Origin: Saccoglossus kowalevskii
Lineage: Eukaryota > Hemichordata > Enteropneusta > Harrimaniidae
Length of the DNA: 15,712 nucleotides
Assembly (NCBI RefSeq): GCF_000003605.2
Contig: NW_003155745.1
Span: 102,941 to 118,652 of the forward strand
Reading direction: 5' to 3'
Of the stretch, positions 7,895 to 15,712 are shown piece after piece. Numbering within the stretch: the stretch's first letter is position 1; each line of letters starts with the position of its first letter. Position numbers and translations under genes: made by a program. Below the pieces are notes generated by a model. The model made no database searches. It worked only from the letters and a program-made list of their open reading frames with translations, and had not been told where the DNA came from.

Positions 7895-8736
7895 GTAAGT
7901 TTACAATATTCGTTACAAGCACTTGACACTGAAATACGTACGGGCTTTTTTTACGACCCATAGCTGCAGCGTTCGCTTAAATTATTGATGATTCGGTCAG
8001 GACGTTGCTCGTAAAAAAGTCGAGTCTTCACATTAAAATGCCGTTAAGCCTAATGTTAAAAGCTCATTAAATTGATCCGGCAGAGCGTGTGCCTATTTTA
8101 GTTTTTTTTTGCGTCCAGCTTGAGACGTGATTTTCATTTTCTACACACCTTAGCCCGGTAGAACGCAAATTATTTATTTTATATTTTATAAACGACAGTC
8201 AACTTTCGGACTAGCTCCGTAACAAGGATACAATTTTTTTTTATATTGATGGTTGGCTGACTACGCATACAACAATTTTATCATCGCGGAAATCGTTCTG
8301 CCGCGTGTGTGACTTACCGTATCCACGGTCGATTAACTGCATGCTTATCAGTGTTGTAAGGGCATATGATGCGGAATCAGCTAAGTCACTATGTCTATAA
8401 AGATCTGGGTCAAATATAAATGTACAACTTCTCCGTGATGTTGATCACATACATATCAGCAAGGTATATTTCAAGAGGTATATTTAAGCGAGTAACTTAT
8501 ATTACATTAGTATACACCTGTTATAGGGTGCCGTAATTGTGCGGTGCTGCACTGGATATTTTCATCCTACCATATTAGGAAATGGGAATTCCAAATATGG
8601 AGCGACTGCGGACGGGAGCGTCAGCCCGCAGGGTTTGACCGGATTCCACACAAAGAAGTTCGCTAAATTTGTTCTAAACTTTTTCGATTTCGGCATTCCC
8701 ATGATGTATCTTTGGGTGGAAAACTTGAAGATGTTT
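7895..8736. other. Unassigned stretch
   Basis: A minus-strand ACG|GTAAGT donor lies at 8318/8317. A tandem AGGTATATTT pair lies at 8462-8471 and 8476-8485. From 8527 to 8766 the plus strand is open for 80 codons between an acceptor-like TTATAG and an AAA|GTATGC donor-like word, with purine-rich first codon positions, but it overlaps the palindrome at 8737-8882 and is not called as an exon. Confidence 0.4.
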
Positions 8737-8882
8737 AATAATAAGGAACCACGAGGATATCGCAAAGTATGCACTCAGAAAGTACGGGGTCGCATCGACC
8801 TCCGCTGCGCGTCGGTCAATATTTCCGCCGTACTGTCTTCGTGAATACTTTTTGGTATCCTCGTAATAACCTCATATTATTG
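8737..8882. repeat. Long imperfect palindrome
   Basis: ACGAGGATA (8751-8759), AAGTAT (8765-8770), CAC (8772-8774) and AGTACGG (8781-8787) pair without a gap with CCGTACT (8828-8834), GTG (8841-8843), ATACTT (8845-8850) and TATCCTCGT (8856-8864); every pair sums to 17615. AATAATA/TATTATT extends both arms after a small gap. The central 40 bases are GC-rich and CpG-rich. Weaker inverted similarity may reach about 8640 and 8960. This suggests an old hairpin element or an inverted duplication; no target-site duplication was found. Confidence 0.7.
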
Positions 8883-9778
8883 CGTATTCCATGGTTTCAT
8901 ACCACGCCCTTCATCGGAGGTGTTTATAGCGTCGTAAACTTTGAAGTGAGCCGAATCATCAAGTAATAATAGCCATAATCTATCCACCGAAAACAACCCG
9001 ACATGAAACAGGTCACAAATAATCAATTTAACGACAGCAAAGAAATCTGGTTATTATTATACGACTTTGTATGCCATCTCTCGAAGCGATTTTATTATTT
9101 GAATTCCTTTACCGAACAAAAGCGCTGCCATCACCTGCGTCAACATAACTGATATAGAATGCGTCTTTATCTAAAAATTAAATTATGACTGAACCCTGAA
9201 CGCGAGAGTGTATCGCTGTCACCATTGTACGAATATCCAAGGACTCGCACAAATACTGTGTGAGTGCTGTTGTTATTACAACTACTCTTCATTGTATATT
9301 TTTCAGTTCTATGAATGTATTTTTTTCCATATCGGAGAAGGGAAGACGAAGTTCCAAAGATACGCCATTCTAACGACCTCGTTGTTCCATAGACCTGAGA
9401 AAGAGATAGGCCTATGGTTGTTCATATTTCTAAATTAGCATATGCAATTTCAAAACGCGTGATCTTGGGTACATTCAAAGTCACGAAACCGGAACGATGT
9501 GTCGTGTGTGCCGTGTAATGAGAGCTATGGCAATGACGTGCACCTCCGGATTTCTTGAAAATCATATATCAGTTTTTTGGAGAGTGCAAATTTGACAACC
9601 TTGATTGTAAACATCTCTCGATGCGTATTGTTTTGGTGAAATCTAAATATGAACATGACTTTCCCACCTATTTTTACTCGATTGTAGTTGAAGAAGCACA
9701 TTGGTAAAAAGGGGTTATTTATATAAATAAATCAAATGTGGGCAGACAGTAAACACAGCAGTCAGTATTTGTTGCGCG
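8883..9778. other. Unassigned stretch
   Basis: No gene is supported. A GTGAGT donor-like word near 9259 and a TATATTTTTCAG acceptor-like sequence ending at about 9306 are too close together for a normal intron, and the frames around them have no recognised content. Confidence 0.4.
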
Positions 9779-9893
9779 CTCCCCCTTCATTCCGCAAAAA
9801 ACAATTGACAAATCAATTGACAAACCCAGCCCACCGGAGGCCACGTCAATATGAGCGAACTCCCCTCTTACCGAATTTCTGGATCCGCCAGTG
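9779..9893 (-). mobile_element. Possible hAT-type transposon end, truncated
   Basis: Reading the minus strand from 9893, CACTGGCGGATCCAG differs by one base from CAGTGGCGGATCCAG, which I recall as a common hAT-type terminus in invertebrates. GC-rich sequence follows, down to a GGAATGAAGGGGGAGCGCGC segment near 9779. The matching opposite end is not visible nearby, so this is one end only. Within it CAATTGACAAA is tandemly repeated (9802-9812 and 9814-9824, period 12). Confidence 0.4.
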
Positions 9894-10129
9894 ATAACGA
9901 GAAATAGACTAGTATTTGTGTACATTTAGGCAAATCCGGTCGTATGATCGATTACTCTTTCCGTAATTACTGATGAGTTTTCTGCCAGAACAATACTTTA
10001 TTTCACGATAAATCATAAGATAAAATATTTAAACCAGCTAAACAAAAATTCAAAATTAAGTAGTTGTTTTCTGAGAGATGTACTTAGAAACGGGTGTACG
10101 AGTGTGTTGACGTTGGACGCGCTGACGGG
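9894..10129. other. Unassigned AT-rich stretch
   Basis: Nothing recognisable is present; AT-rich sequence continues to the tandem duplication at 10130. Confidence 0.5.
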
Positions 10130-10183
10130 GTCAACTGATGATAAAAGGACGATGAAGTCAACTGATGATAAAAGGATGATGAA
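10130..10183 (+). repeat. 27-bp tandem duplication
   Basis: Two adjacent 27-base units (10130-10156 and 10157-10183) differ at one base (GGACGATG versus GGATGATG). The length is a multiple of three, so a short plus-strand frame shows a nine-residue repeat (STDDKRTMK/STDDKRMMK). That frame is not otherwise supported as coding. Confidence 0.85.
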
Positions 10184-10245
10184 GGACGCGTGTGGATACG
10201 TGTTTGTAAACGCAAAATTCGAACGCGAATTGAGCCGCCGCGAAC
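10184..10245 (-). mobile_element. Diverged form II MITE fragment
   Basis: ACGCGTGTGGATACGTGTTTGT followed by AAAATTCGAACGCG corresponds to the reverse complement of the form II core (CGCGTGTAAAATACATTGTT, then AAATTCGAACACGCG). The outer ends have decayed. It directly adjoins the 27-bp duplication, which may therefore have arisen inside the element. Confidence 0.45.
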
Positions 10246-10794
10246 GTCGGAGCTGCTTTTACCGGAAGGAAACAGTAGCTATGTAAAGATCGTTTTTAAG
10301 TTCCGCGGTACTCATGACCATGTTCTGCCAATAACGACGGTAAATTCCATGAACATGAAAATGAAATGAAGAAGTTATATGATATACTAGTGTGCTTGAA
10401 TGAACCATCAATGTCAATATACCACATACTTGCCTGCATGAATGAGCTAAGGGATTATGGAATTCAGAATTCTGTGATCCAGTATAATTGAAAATCGTCA
10501 CACCAAAATAAAAGTATAATAGTAAGGAGAAATCATCTGTCATTTAGTCAGGATGTAGATCAATATTTTTTTTTTCTTCAATGTGTGTTTTTCAGCATTT
10601 CTTTTCATGCATGCGCACTATTTCGTCAAAAGAATAGTCCCTCGTACTGTGACGTCATACATTTACATTTTTGCCAACCGTCATGCGAAAAATGTGATTA
10701 CAAATGCCGCTCGCTGATCAACACAGTCCTGCGATCTGCTGCAATAACATTTCCCAAAAGTTGTTTTTATTAATAACAACACATACATATGTAT
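10246..10794. other. Unassigned stretch with strong acceptor-like site
   Basis: A T-rich tract from 10564 ending TGTGTTTTTCAG at 10595 resembles a 3' splice site. The plus-strand frame after it is open to 10773 and includes the cysteine-rich peptide CQPSCEKCDYKC, but no donor or known family supports an exon. A CRE-type TGACGTCA lies at 10650-10657. Confidence 0.35.
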
Positions 10795-10890
10795 TTAAAG
10801 CACGGTGGTCGTCGCGCAGCGCGTGTTCGAATTCAAGCAAATAAACAATGTATTTTACACGCGTTGTAACGTAAGCAAGCGCGACGGCCT
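10795..10890 (+). mobile_element. Form II MITE, right end uncertain
   Basis: TTAA at 10795-10798 is followed by AGCACGGTGGTCGTCGCGC, AGCGCGTGTTCGAATTC and AATGTATTTTACACGCG, an excellent match to the array units. Similarity falls after GCGTTGT at about 10870. A possible right end (GACGCTGCAGGTCGGCGCC) occurs at about 10964-10982, which would mean an insertion within the element; this is uncertain. Confidence 0.7.
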
Positions 10891-12017
10891 ATCCTCGGGG
10901 TGGAGCTACGTCACAAGTTCCACGTTGCTTAGACGCGCACCACTGTAACATGTCGAATACATTGACGCTGCAGGTCGGCGCCTTCTACACCGTCTGTGCT
11001 GAGACAGCGCTTCCTGTGACGACACAACGTGTCGAAGAGCCGGTGAAATAGCTAAATTCGAGAAAACAACACAAACTCAACTTTGAGGTAATTCTGAGCA
11101 ATCAAATTTATATATGTTACACACATAGGGGGTGTTCTTGTTACACTGTTTAAGCTAGTCTCAATCCCGAAGTACCATTTTTTGATAGTTTTCGGTTTTT
11201 GTTTTCACCGTGATAGTTGCCAGGGGTGAAAATGCCCGGATGTCCGCCCCGAAGATACTAATATTAGTTTTGTGCTACAACGTTTACTGCAGCAGTTATC
11301 GAAAGGCCATTGTGAATATCAGGTGTGTGAAATATTATTTCCTATTGTAACAGCAACATGTGTCCTCGTTAGTAGTCACTCGTGAGGCGCACGGTCACTG
11401 TCTCGTGCATACAAACTGAACAGCCGAACACACACAGTTTGTTTTCAGGATTTTACGTTGTTTCAAATCTAACATTTTCATGCTCTGCAGTGGTGTGAGG
11501 AATATATCTTTGGATACTGATTTCGGTGAGAATTTATCGACTGGCTGCGAACGAGGCTGCGGTTTCTATGACGTACTCGAACACAACTACCACGTGATAC
11601 TGAAAACTTGTCGTCTGCTGATACCTGAAACGAAATATCAGCGTCTTTGAGGGCACGATTAATTTTTTGGAGAAAATAAATCTGAAAATTAGAAAAATAA
11701 TACTTAATGTGCGCACCCGTACAAGTTTTCAATTTCAAATTGTGTCTTGTTTCCACTTATGTAAATCCACCCTGACACGTGATCACAAAGACATTAACTT
11801 GTGGTCGTGTAAGGCCGGTACGTACACGAAATGAGAGCAACATAACGGTATGAATAGTATATGTTTATTAATTATTCATGTGATATGAATGTATTAATTA
11901 AGCATAACAATTACTCGGTATGCACAAAGCGCGCTTACATATCACTACCTTTGCGTTAATTTTTATTTCACGCCATCTTAAATTGATCATATTTCTAAAA
12001 CAGGTATTAATGGATGA
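10891..12017. other. Unassigned stretch, CpG-rich at its left
   Basis: 10890-11050 is noticeably more GC- and CpG-rich than its surroundings and may include the missing right end of the preceding MITE. The rest is AT-rich. Overlapping minus-strand frames at 11478-11756 start at a non-ATG codon, have no good acceptor and match no family. Confidence 0.4.
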
Positions 12018-12249
12018 ACCATTAGAAACTCTGGGTCAGAATAGAAAACATGCACAGGAAAAAAATCAATGAAAACAACCACAGGAATCGATAAAAAAAA
12101 ACAAAAAAAAAAACAGAACGCCAATTTCTTAGGAAAAAATATTGCACACATGGGAAATTACAGCAAATTCATTATTGAAAAAAAAAAGCCAAAAAAATAA
12201 GTGAAGGAAAAACAAGTTGTTCTTCCATCGCCCCAGAGTTTCTAATGGT
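12018..12249. mobile_element. MITE with 18-bp perfect terminal inverted repeats
   Basis: ACCATTAGAAACTCTGGG at 12018-12035 is exactly inverted at 12232-12249. One mismatch further out, two more bases also pair on each side. The 196-base interior is A-rich, with several A7-A11 runs, and has no coding capacity. The ends differ entirely from the TTAA family. No convincing target-site duplication is visible, so the superfamily is undetermined. Confidence 0.75.
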
Positions 12250-13032
12250 CCACATGGGACGCCTGAGACACATTTCGTTGAGGTTTATTGACAAAATCAG
12301 GTTTATTAACTGTATTATGAGTCTCTTGGTGAGCTGTAATTATGTACATGATTTACTAGAGGTGCAAGTCATTGATTTCTGGTGATGTGTGAGTTGTGCA
12401 ATACGTTAGGCACGCAATCACCGTATATTGGGAGGGGGTACACACAGTGATTGTAGTCACTGGCAGTATCAATGCCGCGTTAAATAAATGTAATATCCTA
12501 TTGAAATGAAACTTCGAGTATAAGACACATTGATGTATGAAAAAATAAATTACCCACTTCTAAATATATTTCTGTGAGAGCTTTGGCAAAAATGTCTTAG
12601 ACATGCTTCCGTTTACGGGCTACACTAGAACTGTATCCACGATGATCGTGGATATTCAAGTACTAGTATATCATTGACAAGCATATACATTGAAACAAAT
12701 GTCAAAATGAATAAATAAATTTTTAATGTACCAGGCAAAATGTACAAAAAAGTCACTGATCAAAAAACGCTGTAAATGATTTGTTTGTGTTTAATATACA
12801 CAGTGCAAATGCTAACTGTCTGACGATTGTCATGGTAGCGCGGCGCACTGAATTCGAGGTGCGCGCCTGTTGTATCATTCTCGTGAGCCAGCCGCTTTGG
12901 GTGAAAGATCGCACGTTGAAAAAAATAAGCCAACAATAATTTCTTACATTTCAGAAGTGAGATTATCTGATCCGGATGGATCATGTGAAGCATCGGTCAT
13001 AGTCATACTCGCAACATGTTTTTTTAAAGAGT
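12250..13032. other. Unassigned stretch
   Basis: It contains a small perfect hairpin (12634-12654), an AGGTTTATT pair near 12281 and 12299, and a GC-rich inverted pair GCGCAC/GTGCGC (12843-12848 and 12859-12864). TTTCTTACATTTCAG ending at 12954 resembles an acceptor, and the following frame (EVRLSDPDGSCEAS) runs into the MITE at 13033 with no donor, so no exon is called. Confidence 0.4.
12634..12654. repeat. Perfect hairpin, 9-bp arms
   Basis: TATCCACGA and TCGTGGATA flank a three-base loop TGA. The hairpin is isolated; there is no U-run for a terminator and no associated gene. Confidence 0.7.
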
Positions 13033-13122
13033 TTAAAGGGCGGCAGTCGTCACGCCGCGTCCTGTTCGATATGGAACTCATATCGACGTATACAACGCTG
13101 CGCGACGACCACCGCGCTTTAA
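13033..13122. mobile_element. TTAA-flanked MITE, form II, shortest complete copy
   Basis: The element is bounded by TTAA at 13033-13036 and 13119-13122. The left end AGGGCGGCAGTCGTCACGCC and the reverse-complemented right end AGCGCGGTGGTCGTCGCGC are inverted copies, and the inversion continues through TTCGATA/TCGATA-like sequence almost to the centre. At 90 bp it is nearly one long palindrome, with the array core deleted. This copy most clearly defines both form II ends. Confidence 0.8.
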
Positions 13123-13152
13123 GGTATAGGGCTTGGAGATGAAAATACTCAG

Positions 13153-13176
13153 AATTTATTCATTTTCGAATAAATT
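13153..13176. repeat. Hairpin, 9-bp perfect arms
   Basis: AATTTATTC (13153-13161) is exactly inverted as GAATAAATT (13168-13176) across a six-base loop. It lies about 30 bases downstream of the 13033-13122 MITE. Confidence 0.65.
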
Positions 13177-13469
13177 ATACTTCCGGCTAATACAATGATA
13201 TTGAATTAAGATGGTTATATTTTAATAAATGGCAACTATTTTTTCGGTATTAGAATGTTTTTACCATTGGTTATCTTGGAGTGTATATTGAGTATTAGCC
13301 ATTCCTCAAATCGCAGGTTGGCGACTTAATGTGAAAACTTTTTATATTGCGACCGATAGAGTACGTTTTGTTATCCTGAATTATTTCAAACAAAAAATGA
13401 GTATTAAAAGATGATTGAAATGCTGTTCTTATTGAAATTATTTCCAATGAAACTATAACTGAGTTCTAA

Positions 13470-13484
13470 ACCACCGCTCTTTAA
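13470..13484. mobile_element. Solo form II MITE right end
   Basis: ACCACCGCTCTTTAA matches the right terminus of the 13033-13122 copy (ACCACCGCGCTTTAA) at 14 of 15 bases, including TTAA. No partner end is visible nearby, so it may be a decayed copy or a chance match. Confidence 0.35.
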
Positions 13485-14065
13485 TTTTTCAAGTAACGCG
13501 ATAATATTCGTGGGAAAAATATGCATACCAAACATAGAAAACTACATGCGCATGCGGTGTTCAATATGTCCCCAGGCCGAGACTGATGAAATATAGAATT
13601 GAAGAATAAAAAAATAAGATGAAGGTAATTTTTTATTGATTCTCAAACCAATTGTAGATTTAGAGTAATGAGTTAAATTTTAAATAGAATATTTTATAGA
13701 ATTGGATTTAAATCATTAAATACGAACTATTTAAGGTCATACGGTCGGTGAATAGTAGTGTTTGCTTTTTTCCATCAGTATGTGGATTTACGTCATCGAC
13801 GCAAACGTGTTAGCACTGGAGCTTATCGCCTTTAACGTATTGATTTCCCGGTTATTAAACGAGCATTTCATCATTGCCCCGTGGTAGGAGCAAAGTTGGT
13901 CTGAACTGAACTAATTGTGTATCCGCAAAAAATTACTGACAGTTTTGGTTTCTGAAAATGGATTTTTGCTTTTCCCTGTTTTCGATATTTTGCTGAAAGC
14001 CCTTTCAACTTGGACTAAAAAACAAATCCTAAAGTTACGCCGTTAGTCAGCTCTCCTGATCGTTT

Positions 14066-14092
14066 AATATCCGCGCGAAAAATATCCGCGCG
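14066..14092 (+). repeat. Tandem pair AATATCCGCGCG
   Basis: Two identical 12-base words at 14066-14077 and 14081-14092 are separated by AAA (period 15). Confidence 0.8.
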
Positions 14093-14911
14093 TGAATCGA
14101 TGACTTCCAGTCATAGAAGATGCTGAGAACCACTGTATCACAAACGAATCTTCGGAAATGATAGGTAATTTTCAGGTATTCGCATAAAACTTCTAACCAA
14201 AATACCGTTGCATTGATTATATGACGCATTTTCACTTCACACGTCAAAAGCTACAAATAAAATACATGCCACAATACAATTTTAACATAACGATTTATCG
14301 ATATATCCTTTTCCCCCCCTGTTCTGTCGCGTTGTTTGCATGTCGGTATCTATAGCTGCATAAAAAAACTCTTGGAGCGATGGATGAACATTTTTTCCTT
14401 TACTTGTTTTTTGTCAATTTTTTCAATGAACTCGCTGTTATTTCCTCTGTGTGCAATTGATTGACAATCAGGTTTCCACGGAGAATAGTAAAAACACGCC
14501 TATGCGTAAATATTATTGCATCACCAGTTGTCAATTATGTAATTTACACAAATGATACAGTGATACGCGTTGATACTCGGAACGAACGTCGATACGGCTC
14601 TCTCCCCAACAATGCGATGAATGCGACACCTGCTTAGATTACCCCGGCGTTATCAGCCCTCATACGTATAAAAACAGAAAGGGGATACTTATTTTCAAAA
14701 TGTTTCGGCCTCTTTCTTTTACTTGTTGCCCTCATCCCCCACCTTACTACTTTTTATTTGTTTGCGTGCGAGTTTCAGGATTTAGATCGTTAGTAAGAGA
14801 ACGTACCGGGATAACTTATATAGGCCTTCTCTTGCGAAGATTTTATCTAACTGATTGACGCGTGATCTCACGAACATTGTCACGTGACACACATTGTCGC
14901 ACATGCGCATT

Positions 14912-15074
14912 TTAAAGGGGCACCTTCCAGTTAAGATTAATTTCACAACAAATTTACTTTCTGGATTAAAATAACAATGGATAACAAAAGATAGATTAAC
15001 ATTGTAAACAACATAAACAATAGTGTCCCATGATTCTTTGGTGCAATCCATGGGATTGAGCGGTTCCCCTTTAA
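14912..15074. mobile_element. T2/Kolobok-like MITE with TTAAAGGGG ends
   Basis: TTAAAGGGGCACC at 14912-14924 and GGTTCCCCTTTAA ending at 15074 are inverted with one mismatch, giving a 163-bp element with TTAA on both sides. As I recall, Xenopus T2/Kolobok MITEs begin TTAAAGGRR, which this fits. The interior differs from the GGTCGTC family and holds a CAATCC/GGATTG hairpin (15044-15058). The longest open frame of the window (minus, 14782-15189, 135 codons) runs through it. Because it spans the element and both flanks without recognised motifs, I do not treat it as a gene. Confidence 0.6.
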
Positions 15075-15593
15075 CGACAATTTGCACAGTTGTCATACCA
15101 TCGAGGGGAAATGACATACCCAACCCCGTAAAATAAGCGTCTTTACAAGAAAAAAAAAATGACTGAAAATAATCGACATAACAATCCACAAGAGTAACTC
15201 AAAACAACTGACTACACAACACAGTCAAATCGCTGGTATGCATGAAGTAATTGCAGGTGCCGAAAAGAGTGAGCACATCTTGTGTCATATAGTCAAATGA
15301 TTTATGTTTGAAAACCTTTTTAGCACATGACCAACAGCCCTCGACCAATCAGAGTCGCGATAATGTGTGGTTCTATTTCACCACGAATTCACTTAGATCA
15401 CGGCTGAAAAAACGCAAGAAAACAAAAAAATTGACTGATTGAGTTTACGTTCGATTCAGCATGTAGGTCAGGTCAGACAAAATGTAACATAATGTACTAA
15501 AATGTTATTTCACAAGTTTGATTGCTGTCAATATGTCATCATTTGATTGGCTAAATCGAATCTTTTCTCGGGCAGAATGGCAAGTGCTAAGTC
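15075..15593. other. Unassigned stretch with CCAAT-type words
   Basis: CCAATCAGA lies near 15344 and its inverted counterpart TGATTGGCT near 15543. TTAGATCACGG at 15393-15403 repeats 10-11 bases of the arm of the hairpin element starting at 15594, so it may be a fragment of the same family. No gene is seen. Confidence 0.4.
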
Positions 15594-15688
15594 GGTTAGA
15601 TCACGCCCCTCGGTGACTATGAGAATTAGAACTCGGGCCCACGGCCCTCTTTCAAATCCTCATAGTCATCTAGGACCGTGATCTAACC
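15594..15688. mobile_element. 95-bp hairpin MITE
   Basis: GGTTAGATCACG (15594-15605) is exactly inverted at 15677-15688. Inside that, TGACTATGAG (15614-15623) pairs with CTCATAGTCA (15659-15668) and the pairing continues for several more bases, leaving a loop of about 20-30 bases containing GGGCCC. Overall 30 or more base pairs with few mismatches make a strong foldback. The element type is not identified and no target duplication was seen. The 24 bases after it reach the window end. Confidence 0.75.
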
Positions 15689-15712
15689 TTTACGTAACAG
15701 TGGTGGTGGGGA

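Larger units (their letters stand above)
13123..14911. other. Unassigned AT-rich stretch with small repeats
   Basis: No gene is seen. Small items are a 9-bp-arm hairpin AATTTATTC/GAATAAATT (13153-13176), a MITE end remnant (13470-13484), a near-NRF1 word TGCGCATGCGGT (13547-13558), a tandem pair at 14066-14092, and TGATTG/CAATCA at 14458-14470. Confidence 0.45.

Noticed and set aside
11478-11756. 92- and 60-codon overlapping minus-strand frames
   Set aside because: Non-ATG start for the longer frame, no acceptor with a pyrimidine tract, and two frames open over the same DNA, as expected by chance.
12634-12654. Transcription terminator
   Set aside because: A perfect hairpin but with no T-run after it, no adjacent gene and no reason to expect intrinsic termination in this genome.

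Overview
The window looks like non-coding DNA from a nuclear genome, most likely of a marine invertebrate animal. The longest stop-free stretch is 135 codons, in AT-rich sequence with no operon layout, no ribosome-binding sites and no recognisable protein family. The interstitial repeat at 2019-2074 is vertebrate-type TTAGGG, which is also the telomere repeat of molluscs, echinoderms, hemichordates and cnidarians and argues against most arthropods and nematodes. CpG dinucleotides are concentrated in the transposon copies. I cannot name the species. No tRNA, rRNA, CRISPR array or complete protein gene is visible.

The main content is a set of short non-autonomous DNA transposons (MITEs) flanked by TTAA. 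The best represented family has inverted ends that share the core GGTCGTC and occurs in two forms. Form I is a 165-bp element with two near-identical-length copies, at 33-197 and 4423-4587. Form II is about 90-135 bp with several copies: 6386-6515, a three-unit head-to-tail array at 6807-7194, 10795-10890 and 13033-13122, plus fragments at 571-640, 4371-4426, 5418-5530, 10184-10245 and 13470-13484. A separate TTAA element with TTAAAGGGG ends lies at 14912-15074. The TTAA target site and the TTAAAGG end resemble Kolobok/T2-type elements; this is inferred from the termini alone, because no transposase is present.

Other repeats are unrelated to that family: an 18-bp terminal inverted repeat element (12018-12249), a 95-bp hairpin element (15594-15688), a long imperfect palindrome (8737-8882) and one end resembling a hAT transposon (9779-9893).

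The region between about 2.8 and 8.4 kb could be introns of one or more genes. Two short candidate exons have good splice signals: minus strand 2866-3023 (branch point, pyrimidine tract, acceptor, then 51 codons and a stop) and plus strand 7800-7894 (branch point, acceptor and a GTAAGT donor). Neither matches a family I know and both are tentative.

The observation most worth following up is that TTAA MITEs are repeatedly joined end to end through a single shared TTAA (about 583, 4423, 6938 and 7065). This would be a simple route from a dispersed transposon to a tandem repeat.
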